A program made the position numbers and the translations under genes. The notes under the pieces were generated by a model. It did no database searches. It was not told where the DNA came from and was given only the letters and a program-made list of their open reading frames with translations. Of a stretch of DNA of 34,462 nt, positions 24,832 through 31,371 are shown piece after piece. Each line of letters begins with the position of its first letter. The stretch's first letter is position 1. Origin of the DNA: Planctomyces sp. (lineage in GTDB: Bacteria; Planctomycetota; Planctomycetia; Planctomycetales; Planctomycetaceae); contig SXKJ01000296.1 of the NCBI GenBank assembly GCA_005778115.1, positions 1-34,462 of the forward strand, read 5' to 3'.

Positions 24832-25028
24832 GCGGCGACTCCGTTCGCACTGCTTGGATTTGACCGTCGCAACGTATCACGACTCGACAAATCGCGGAAA
24901 GAGCAGGTCCGATATGGGACGCGTTTAGCCTTGGTCTCGAGTGAATTTCGACCCAGAGTCATGGTGGACTGCGAAGCATTCCGACTTAGAATCAACAGCC
25001 GCCGATATTTCTCGTCAGGCGAGGAACC

Positions 25029-26486
25029 ATGATGCTTGGAAATGACTGTCGCGGATCGCTGCATTCTCAGCATGCGTTCGAAAACTATCACGGCAAAACC
25101 CGGGAAGGGCTGACGCTGACCGACCGCCGTGGCATGTTGAAGGCCAGCGTGGCGGGGCTCGCCGGATTGAGCTTGCCAGAGTTGCTGAAAGCTCAGGCCA
25201 AGGCTGGCAGCGGAACCAAATCCGGCAAGAGTGTGATCCTGCTCTGGATGGCCGGTGGGCCTAGTCATATCGACACCTGGGATCCGAAACCGGACCGGCC
25301 TTTCATGAATCGTGGGCCGTTCGGAATCACCCAAACAAAGCTGCCGGGTACGATCATCTGCGAGCACCTGCCGAAGCAAGCGGCGATGCTCGATAAGTTC
25401 ACGATCATTCGGTCGGTCGATTGCAAGCACTCGAACCATGAACCGAACATGGTCATGCAGACGGCGAACCTCGCTAACGAACCGCGCGTCAACAAAGAAG
25501 CCGAAAAGTATCCGGCCCTCGCGTCGATCGTCGCCAAGCATCACGGGGCCAATGATCGATCAATGCCGCCGTATGTCGCCTTTATGCGGTCGCGGTCACA
25601 TCTGGCGTTCGCCGGTTATCTCGGCAAGCAGTACGACCCGTTCCTCGCTGGCCAGGCAACTCGGCTGCCGATTTATGACCTCGTCGGCAAAGACACCGGG
25701 CAGATGTCGCAAGCGGGAGCATTCCAATTGCCGCTGGGATTGTCGCTCGATCGTCTTTCCGAGCGGCGTTCGCTGGTGGGCTCGTTTGATCGTTTGCGGC
25801 GGGACATCGACCAAGGTGGCTCGCTGGCGGCGATGGATTCGTATCAGCAGCAAGCCGTGGATATGGTGCTTGGCCGCCGAGCACAAACAGCGTTCGATAT
25901 CGAACGCGAATCGGCCGAGAGCCGCGAACGATTTGGAAAACATTTGTGGTGTCAGCAAGCGTTAATCGCGCGACGGCTCGTCGAAGCGGGAGTCGCGTTC
26001 GTGACGCTCGACTTGAGCTATCACACCGCTTCGGGTACCTGGGACACGCACGGTGACAACATTCCGCCGTATGGCGGCATCAGCAAGGGACTCGGCCCGT
26101 TGCTGCCGTTGTTCGATCATCTCATCACGACGCTGGTCAGCGATCTCGATGAGCGCGGACTGCTCGACAACACGCTGGTCATTGCGATGGGTGAGTTCGG
26201 CCGCACTCCACAAATGGGAACGCAGGAAAGCTCCGACGGCCGCAATCACTGGCCGAACATCATGTCGATGTGCCTCGCCGGAGGCGGATTCCGCCACGGC
26301 CAAGTCATCGGTGCCAGCGAACCCGATGGGGGCACGATCCGCGAACGCCCGGTCACGCCGGGCGATCTTGCCGCCACGATCTTCCATCACTTCGGCGTGC
26401 CGCTCGACGTGCAATATCTCGACAACCGAGGCCGGCCGCACTTCGTGCTGGCCAATGGCGGCTCACCGCTCCGCGAACTGGCGTGA
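25029..26486 (+). CDS. DUF1501 protein #2 with Tat-like signal
   Basis: 485 residues. A twin-arginine leader is set in from the start: LTDRRGMLKASVAGLAGLSL at about residues 29-48. The DUF1501 domain shows VILLWMAGGPSHIDTWDPKP, HLPKQAAMLDKFTIIRSVD, GTWDTHGDN, VIAMGEFGRTPQMGTQESSD and RNHWPNIMSMCLAGGGF, the metal-site-like motifs of the sulfatase/phosphatase superfamily. Start ATG 25029 (ATG ATG pair) follows GAGGAACC. It is distinctly diverged from DUF1501 protein #1, so not a recent duplicate. No DUF1549/DUF1553 partner is adjacent. Function unknown; export is inferred. Confidence 0.94.
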   Translation: MMLGNDCRGSLHSQHAFENYHGKTREGLTLTDRRGMLKASVAGLAGLSLPELLKAQAKAGSGTKSGKSVILLWMAGGPSHIDTWDPKPDRPFMNRGPFGITQTKLPGTIICEHLPKQAAMLDKFTIIRSVDCKHSNHEPNMVMQTANLANEPRVNKEAEKYPALASIVAKHHGANDRSMPPYVAFMRSRSHLAFAGYLGKQYDPFLAGQATRLPIYDLVGKDTGQMSQAGAFQLPLGLSLDRLSERRSLVGSFDRLRRDIDQGGSLAAMDSYQQQAVDMVLGRRAQTAFDIERESAESRERFGKHLWCQQALIARRLVEAGVAFVTLDLSYHTASGTWDTHGDNIPPYGGISKGLGPLLPLFDHLITTLVSDLDERGLLDNTLVIAMGEFGRTPQMGTQESSDGRNHWPNIMSMCLAGGGFRHGQVIGASEPDGGTIRERPVTPGDLAATIFHHFGVPLDVQYLDNRGRPHFVLANGGSPLRELA

Positions 26487-26587
26487 ACGTCACGCCGCCG
26501 CTCGAAAAACCGAACACCCGCCCCCAGATTGGTTGAACGTGGGCCGCGGGTGGTCACCATTAGAGACCAACCAGATCGCGTTCGTGT

Positions 26588-26634
26588 AAAAAAAGCGAGA
26601 GCCCCCGATTGAACCAATAGAGGAAACTCTCGCT
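26588..26634 (-). terminator. Rho-independent-type terminator for the LEQR-motif protein
   Basis: On the minus strand AGCGAGAG (26634-26627) pairs with CTCTCGCT (26601-26594) and is followed directly by a T run (26593-26588). Perfect 8-bp stem; 25-nt loop. It lies 36 bp after the stop at 26670. Confidence 0.75.
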
Positions 26635-26669
26635 CGATGCTGTCACTTTGAATTTGCCCAAGCCGCGGA

Positions 26670-27764
26670 CTAACTCGCAATCACACCGGTATTCACAATC
26701 ACACCGGTAATCACGCCTTCGTAACTAATCGGGCGCCGCCCGTCCGATGGCAAGGCGCCACCCGAAAAGGCTCCACTACCTCTAGCTCCAGAGAATCGCC
26801 CAGTTCCGCCAGTAATTTCGAAAGTGCCATTGGTGATAGGACCGGCAAAGCCCGACTCAAATTCTCCAAAGATAAATACGGAGAGTTCGCTGCCATCAGC
26901 CGCTCTGAACATTTGGGTTCCCGATGCAGACACCACAACACCACCAACAATCACTGGTGTTGCAAAGGAAAAACCAGTGAGTTCAGTGACCGCTCCGAGA
27001 AAGCTCGCGTTGATGCTTAGCCCGTTGCGAACAGTCCCATTCGGCTGTAACTCCGGACTTGCGATGCCCGTGGCCGTGAAAGGAACAGTATCCGTCCCAG
27101 TGCCGGAGTCCACCAAGAAGACTTCATCGTCTCCGCTGCCAGTATCGATCGTCAGATCCTTGCCGACAGTCAAGGCTTCCAGTTCCACGTCGTCATTCCC
27201 CGTGCCGCCGATGATCCTCACGTTTCCGGTCACATTGATGGGGGCAGCCACCAGCGTTTTCGTGAGGCGGTCATTGCCCGCGCCCAAATCGACGGTCAGA
27301 TCGCCGCCAACGTCGATCTTACCGCTGGTCAACGTCGCACTGTTCACGGTCACCGAGTCATTGCCGAACCCCCCGTTGATTTTCAGATTGCGACGAACCG
27401 TGAGGTTTCCGACGGCCAAGTCAGTCCCCAGATTCACCGTCAGTGCATCGTTGCCACCGTCGAGATTGATGGTCACATCACGAAAGGTATTGGAGCCTAC
27501 GAGTGTCTGTGTCGCCGCGGAGAATGCGCCGCTTCGGATGAGCGTTCCGGCGGTTCCAGTCAACGTAATGCCCGTCTCGGTGACATTAATCGTCAACTGG
27601 TTGGAGTTGTTGTCTCCTGTGAGCGTGAGGTTTCCTGATGAAACAGCGGCGACCACGGTGCCGGTCGGCAAAGTACGCTGTTCGAGTAGTTGAATTTCCG
27701 CGCTCAGCGCGCTGGGCGAGCGGTGCTTCTGATGGCGAGACGATTGACGAAAGAGATTCTTCAA
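26670..27764 (-). CDS. Beta-rich secreted protein with N-terminal LEQR motif
   Basis: 364 residues from TTG 27764, supported by GAGGA 6 nt upstream. A basic N-terminus (MKNLFRQSSRHQKHRS) leads to LLEQRTLPTG at residues 26-35, the same kind of motif as in the giant protein at 1-3197. Residues about 36-220 are repeats of short beta strands with GGNDALTVNLG, GGFGNDSVTVN, GAGNDRLTK, GGTGNDDVEL and GSGDDEVFLV, spaced like a beta-helix and reminiscent of RTX repeats. The C-terminal part (about 225-364) is a Gly/Ser-rich beta domain (GTFEITGGTGRFSGARG) I do not recognise. Likely exported and surface-attached; role unknown. Confidence 0.88.
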   Translation of the reverse strand: MKNLFRQSSRHQKHRSPSALSAEIQLLEQRTLPTGTVVAAVSSGNLTLTGDNNSNQLTINVTETGITLTGTAGTLIRSGAFSAATQTLVGSNTFRDVTINLDGGNDALTVNLGTDLAVGNLTVRRNLKINGGFGNDSVTVNSATLTSGKIDVGGDLTVDLGAGNDRLTKTLVAAPINVTGNVRIIGGTGNDDVELEALTVGKDLTIDTGSGDDEVFLVDSGTGTDTVPFTATGIASPELQPNGTVRNGLSINASFLGAVTELTGFSFATPVIVGGVVVSASGTQMFRAADGSELSVFIFGEFESGFAGPITNGTFEITGGTGRFSGARGSGAFSGGALPSDGRRPISYEGVITGVIVNTGVIAS

Positions 27765-27953
27765 GGTGGATCCTCGTGGTAAGTAGACAAGAAGTTGGTT
27801 GGCGCCCGAGGAGACGTATAAACGTGATTTTGCCGCACTGTAAACTCCCCAGACTTCCTAAAGTCACGCCGCTTAATAAAAAATAAGGTCCAAATTTGAC
27901 GATGCCTGCGTCGTGATTCGATTTCTTAACACGCAACATTTAATCAACAAGTC

Positions 27954-29072
27954 TCAGGCGGCTTCGCAGCTCTCCGACAGGATCGGAGAATCCTCGTCAA
28001 TCACACGCCTCCGACCGGGCAAGTCATCGCGATACCAAGTGGCGAGCACCGCGTCCCATTCGGCCAAACTGCTGACGACGACAAATGCCTCACGGAGTTG
28101 CTTGAACTGCGGATGCAGCTCCGAATACTTGATGCCGAATTTTCGGAGCATGATCGCCGCTCGGTTTTCGTCGTAGACCTCCATCGCCAACCGGAAGTGC
28201 TCACGCAGCGCGTCGCGTTGTTCATACAACGACGGCGGATCAGGCAGCGGTAAGCCGGCAGCGAGTGCTCGCGCCTCGCGAAAGATCCACGGATTGCCGA
28301 TCGCCCCTCGTGCGGCCGTCACGCCATCAACGCCGGTCTGGCGGATCATGTCGAGACATGCCTGAGCCGTGAATAAGTCGCCGCTGCCGAGCACCACTCG
28401 GTTCCCCGCGTGCTGCTTGATTTCGCGAAGGATGTCCCAGTTGCTCGGCCCGTTGTAACGCTGTTCGACCGTCCGACCGTGAACGGTAATCGCGGCGACT
28501 CCCCGTTCGTACGCGCCGTCGAAAATCTCATAAAACTTGTCGCGGCTCTCTGCTTGGTCGTCGATTGCTCGCCTCATCTTGACGGTCACGGGGACATGCG
28601 GCGGCACCGCGTCCCGCACTCGGCTGACGATCTCTAGCGCGGTTTCCGGTTGGCTCAACAAGAAGCCGCCTCGGCAGCGGCCGAGCACCTTCTTCACTGG
28701 GCAACCGAAGTTGATGTCGATGACGTCGAAGCCCGCCTCGACCAGCTTCAAGGCCGCGGGTCCAAAGTCCTCCGGCACCGCGCCCATCAATTGTCCACCG
28801 ACGGGATGCTCTTCGTCGCTGACCTTAAGGAACCGTCGTGTGCGATGCCGGTCCTTTAGCTCGATCAAAAACTTGTCGAGCAGCACCTCGCATAGCGTGT
28901 ACGACGCGCCGAAGCGTTTGGCGATGACCCGCATCGGCCAATCGCTGTAGCCGCTCAGCGCCGCCTGCACGACCGGGAAGTCGAGCTTAATCGGGCCGAG
29001 ACGCAGGCGAGAAAGGGACGCTGCGTTGGAATTTGAGATTTGAGATTTGAGATTTCCAGATTCGCCGCTCAT
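27954..29072 (-). CDS. tRNA-dihydrouridine synthase
   Basis: 372 residues from ATG 29072, which overlaps the MazG-like gene's TGA (ATGA). A flavoenzyme that reduces uridines in tRNA. The FMN-binding TIM barrel starts near residue 30 (VVQAALSGYSDWPMRVIAK). Motifs: DVIDINFGCPVKKVLGRC, VTVKMRRAID, ITVHGRTVEQRY, VVLGSGDLF and AARGAIGNPWIFRE. The C-terminal helical domain begins near residue 270. The N-terminal extension NLKSQISNSN is encoded by a tandem heptamer (29032-29055). The subfamily (DusA/B/C) cannot be fixed. The frame open to 29285 crosses MazG and is not used. Confidence 0.95.
   Translation of the reverse strand: MSGESGNLKSQISNSNAASLSRLRLGPIKLDFPVVQAALSGYSDWPMRVIAKRFGASYTLCEVLLDKFLIELKDRHRTRRFLKVSDEEHPVGGQLMGAVPEDFGPAALKLVEAGFDVIDINFGCPVKKVLGRCRGGFLLSQPETALEIVSRVRDAVPPHVPVTVKMRRAIDDQAESRDKFYEIFDGAYERGVAAITVHGRTVEQRYNGPSNWDILREIKQHAGNRVVLGSGDLFTAQACLDMIRQTGVDGVTAARGAIGNPWIFREARALAAGLPLPDPPSLYEQRDALREHFRLAMEVYDENRAAIMLRKFGIKYSELHPQFKQLREAFVVVSSLAEWDAVLATWYRDDLPGRRRVIDEDSPILSESCEAA
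29032..29055. repeat. Tandem TTTGAGA heptamer inside the dus coding region
   Basis: Three perfect copies of TTTGAGA (29032-29038, 29039-29045, 29046-29052) plus TTT. It lies within codons about 6-14 of the dus gene. Seven is not a multiple of three, so gain or loss of one copy would shift the frame. Confidence 0.9.
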
Positions 29073-29434
29073 GGCTTTTCTTCCAATCCGCAGGCACACA
29101 CCATCTGTCCGCAGCCGGGGCAGCCATTGCCGTACTTCTTTAAGACGGCGGCCTCCAAGTCCACGCCGCAGACGTTCGCGATCGTGGCCAACCACGCGAG
29201 CACGTCGGCGAACTCCAGGGCCAGTTCTTCCTTCGAGCCTTCTCGTAACGCGGCCGCCAGTTCCCCGACCTCCTCCATCAGCCACATGAACGTGCCGTCG
29301 ACACCGCGAGCCTCGTCCTTGCTGGAGTACATCTTGGCGATCAACGCCTGCAGATCGGCGAGCCCGAAAGGCTTGGTTTCAGAGGGAGCAACCACGCGAG
29401 TTTCCTTGTTTTGAGAAGGCTGGAATTCAGCCAT
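29069..29434 (-). CDS. MazG-like nucleotide pyrophosphohydrolase
   Basis: 121 residues, one all-alpha MazG-type domain. Metal-binding glutamates lie in WLMEEVGELAAALREG (E54, E55, E58) and EFADVLAWLATIANVCG (E74, D77). It probably hydrolyses (d)NTPs to monophosphates for nucleotide-pool cleaning. The C-terminus CPGCGQMVCAC (C105, C108, C113, C115) looks like a small zinc site, an addition to the minimal domain. It starts the two-gene unit with dus (4-bp overlap) and is divergent from the ferredoxin gene, with 168 bp between starts. Confidence 0.93.
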   Translation of the reverse strand: MAEFQPSQNKETRVVAPSETKPFGLADLQALIAKMYSSKDEARGVDGTFMWLMEEVGELAAALREGSKEELALEFADVLAWLATIANVCGVDLEAAVLKKYGNGCPGCGQMVCACGLEEKP

Positions 29435-29602
29435 CGGAAGTCAGCGATTCGTCGTCGAGAAGCGACTTGCTCGAAATCCGTTGGCTTCACAGAATACGCG
29501 ACCTCGCGGCGGACGAGAATTCCGCCGAAAAGAATTCGCCTCGCCGAGGCCACAAGGCCGATGATCGGGCGAGGTACTTCCACCGACCACAGGTTTGACA
29601 AC

Positions 29603-29998
29603 ATGGCCAAAGCGGGATCACGCAAGAAGCTGCCGAAAGAAGTCGCCGTCATCAATGCGGACAACTGCACCGGCTGCGAATCGTGCTTGGAAGTCTGCCC
29701 CGTCGATTGCATCGTGAAGGTGCCGGGCGAGACGATCGGCTGCCTGCAAAGCTTCTGCGAAATCGACGTCGAACGCTGCGTCGGTTGTGAAGTCTGCGTC
29801 CACATCCCGACCAAGAAGTCGGACCCCTACGAGCTGACCGTCTGCCCGTGGGACGCCATCGAAATGCTCCCGACGATCAAAGTCGCTCAGTACGTCGCCG
29901 CGAAGGGTGGTCCTCCCGATTACCTTCGCGACAACTGGGAACGCATCGTCGAACCGGCCATCCGCATGGCGCAACTCGCCGCCGAGCAGCAAGCCTAG
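29603..29998 (+). CDS. Two-[4Fe-4S] ferredoxin
   Basis: 131 residues from ATG 29603, chosen because the longer frame upstream (from 29411) is Arg-rich and unconserved. Cluster 1 uses C22, C25, C28 and, by family rule, C81; cluster 2 uses C59, C62, C65 and C32. CTGCESCLEVCPVDC and CVGCEVC are clear. The gap between C65 and C81P is 15 residues (HIPTKKSDPYELTV) instead of the usual three, an insertion in the second motif. The tail (about 95-131) is helical. An electron carrier, partner unknown. The Shine-Dalgarno site is weak. Its end is close to the 30034-30111 palindrome. Confidence 0.95.
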   Translation: MAKAGSRKKLPKEVAVINADNCTGCESCLEVCPVDCIVKVPGETIGCLQSFCEIDVERCVGCEVCVHIPTKKSDPYELTVCPWDAIEMLPTIKVAQYVAAKGGPPDYLRDNWERIVEPAIRMAQLAAEQQA

Positions 29999-30033
29999 TT
30001 GATTTCGACGAACCGAAATCACATCAACACACA

Positions 30034-30111
30034 GGCGAGCGGGGCGGCGTCAGCCCCCCGGTTTTCGGCAGTCATTGCGATCACCGGGGGGCTGACGCCG
30101 CCCCGCTCGCC
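30034..30111. repeat. Perfect 28-bp inverted repeat between convergent genes
   Basis: Arms 30034-30061 (GGCGAGCGGGGCGGCGTCAG, then CCCCCCGG) and 30084-30111 are exact complements, with a 22-nt spacer. It lies between the ferredoxin stop and the CYTH stop. No mismatch at all, in contrast to the other palindromes. It can act as a two-way terminator, although no T run follows. Confidence 0.9.
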
Positions 30112-30137
30112 AATTCTGTTTCAGAGGCTCGACGCGA

Positions 30138-30707
30138 TCACGCCGCTCCGTCTTTTTCCAGCAGCAGGCGGAGGTACGAGCGGCGGTCAGGTTTTCCGAG
30201 CTGAAGTTCTTGAGCGAGAGCAAAGAGGCAATCGCGTGCCGTGTCGCGCTCGGACTCTTCCGCGATGATCTCCAATTCCGCAAACCAACCGAGGTCGAGC
30301 ACGTTGTCGATGACGACTTCCAGATCGCGGTTCTGCCAGCGGAAATGAAACGGCTCACGGCGTTTAACGACATCGCGAACTTCGCGGAATCCGAGTGACG
30401 CGAACATCTCCCGCAACTGCTCACGAGCGACCTGGCCGGAGGCGGCTGGGACTTCGACTTCTCGCCGAGTCTTGGCGACCTGATCGACGAGCGGACCTTT
30501 GTAGGTCAGAAAGTTGTCGTCGCCGACGCAACGCAGGCGGAAGACCTCATCGGTCTGAGCGAAATCGCGGCTCGGATGCGCGAGGTAAATATCGCGCTGA
30601 TCAAGCGGCTGGCCGGGATGTCCCCCCAACTCAGCGATGCGCTGTCGAAGAGCCGCAACAGTTGCGGCGTCAGCCAGCGGAAATTTTAACTCGACTTCGT
30701 AGGTCAT
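30138..30707 (-). CDS. CYTH-domain protein (class IV adenylate cyclase/ThTPase-like)
   Basis: 189 residues from ATG 30707. CYTH hallmark ExExK: E4, E6, K8 in YEVELKFP. Further pattern: DIYLAHPSRDFAQTDEVFRLR, FLTYKGPLVD, and RREVEV and FAELEIIAE, the charged strands of the triphosphate tunnel. Family members hydrolyse triphosphates (thiamine triphosphate, inorganic triphosphate) or make cAMP; class IV cyclase-like proteins of this kind are common in planctomycetes, and the activity here is not determined. The alternative start TTG 30725 adds six residues. Confidence 0.93.
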   Translation of the reverse strand: MTYEVELKFPLADAATVAALRQRIAELGGHPGQPLDQRDIYLAHPSRDFAQTDEVFRLRCVGDDNFLTYKGPLVDQVAKTRREVEVPAASGQVAREQLREMFASLGFREVRDVVKRREPFHFRWQNRDLEVVIDNVLDLGWFAELEIIAEESERDTARDCLFALAQELQLGKPDRRSYLRLLLEKDGAA

Positions 30708-30766
30708 GAATTCATTCGCCGTCAAAAGCTCATCGTGCTCAGCAAGAGGCGGACAAAAGTAGTTGG

Positions 30767-30837
30767 AACACTCATCTTCGCTAATTGGAAGCGACAGCCT
30801 TTGTCTGGATTAGCGTCGATTAGCGAAGATGAGCGTT
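30767..30837. repeat. Palindrome GAACACTCATC...GATGAGCGTTC
   Basis: CTCATCTTCGCTAAT (30771-30785) and ATTAGCGAAGATGAG (30819-30833) are perfect complements, extended by GAAC/GTTC with one mismatch. An extra ATTAGCGTCG lies just inside the right arm. It lies between CYTH and DUF971. Confidence 0.85.
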
Positions 30838-30887
30838 CAAAACTGCGTTTGGATTGTGGGGTGACAACAACCAAAGATTCGAGGTCG

Positions 30888-31202
30888 CTAATTCGCTGCT
30901 GCCTCGAACTCTTTGCCGATGAGTTCGAGGTTCTCCCAAGTGAAGAGTCCGGTGTCGTGGCCGTCGTTCCAGGCGATCTTGATCGCGTAGTTGCCGGTGA
31001 ATTCCATCTTGGTCGGAGCGATCTCGCTGGGGACGTCTTCCACGTCCACCACCCGGATGCCGGTGGTTTCACTGACGCAGTTCGCACACGGGCAGCGGCC
31101 GCGTACGAAGCGGAACGGCAGCCGGTAGGTGCCGTGCGACCATTCGAGTTCGAGGACGCCCTCTTGTTGTCGGGCTTTGATGCTGAGCGGTGGTGCGGTC
31201 AT
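30888..31202 (-). CDS. DUF971 protein
   Basis: 104 residues from ATG 31202; the longer frame to 31313 runs into the palindromic repeat and is not used. It matches the small DUF971 domain (related to the N-terminal domain of gamma-butyrobetaine hydroxylase and to Fe-S scaffold-like proteins): LELEWSHGTYRLPFRFVR, the Cys motif RCPCANC, and GNYAIKIAWNDGHDTGLFTW. Exact role not established. No obvious Shine-Dalgarno site before ATG 31202. Confidence 0.9.
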   Translation of the reverse strand: MTAPPLSIKARQQEGVLELEWSHGTYRLPFRFVRGRCPCANCVSETTGIRVVDVEDVPSEIAPTKMEFTGNYAIKIAWNDGHDTGLFTWENLELIGKEFEAAAN

Positions 31203-31234
31203 GCGACGGTTTCTGGGTTTGGAAAAGTGCTTCA

Positions 31235-31342
31235 GCCACGGATTGAACACAGAGGAAACACGGATCAGGACAAGTCGAAGGCTCAGACAAAACCGCTTTC
31301 GAGTTCTCCTCATCCGTGTTTCATCTGTGTCTCCTCAGTGGC
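31235..31342. repeat. Long palindrome between DUF971 and multidomain cytochrome genes
   Basis: The left arm (31235-31270, starting GCCACGGATTGAACACAGAG) and right arm (31307-31342, ending CATCTGTGTCTCCTCAGTGGC) are about three-quarters complementary over 36 positions, best around AACACGGAT/ATCCGTGTT. Confidence 0.75.
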
Positions 31343-31371
31343 CAGATTCATGCATTCATTCCTTCACGGGT

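Noticed and set aside
5841-31342. CRISPR-like repeat arrays
   Set aside because: The repeats are single palindromes scattered between genes and are not clustered with regular spacers; no cas genes.
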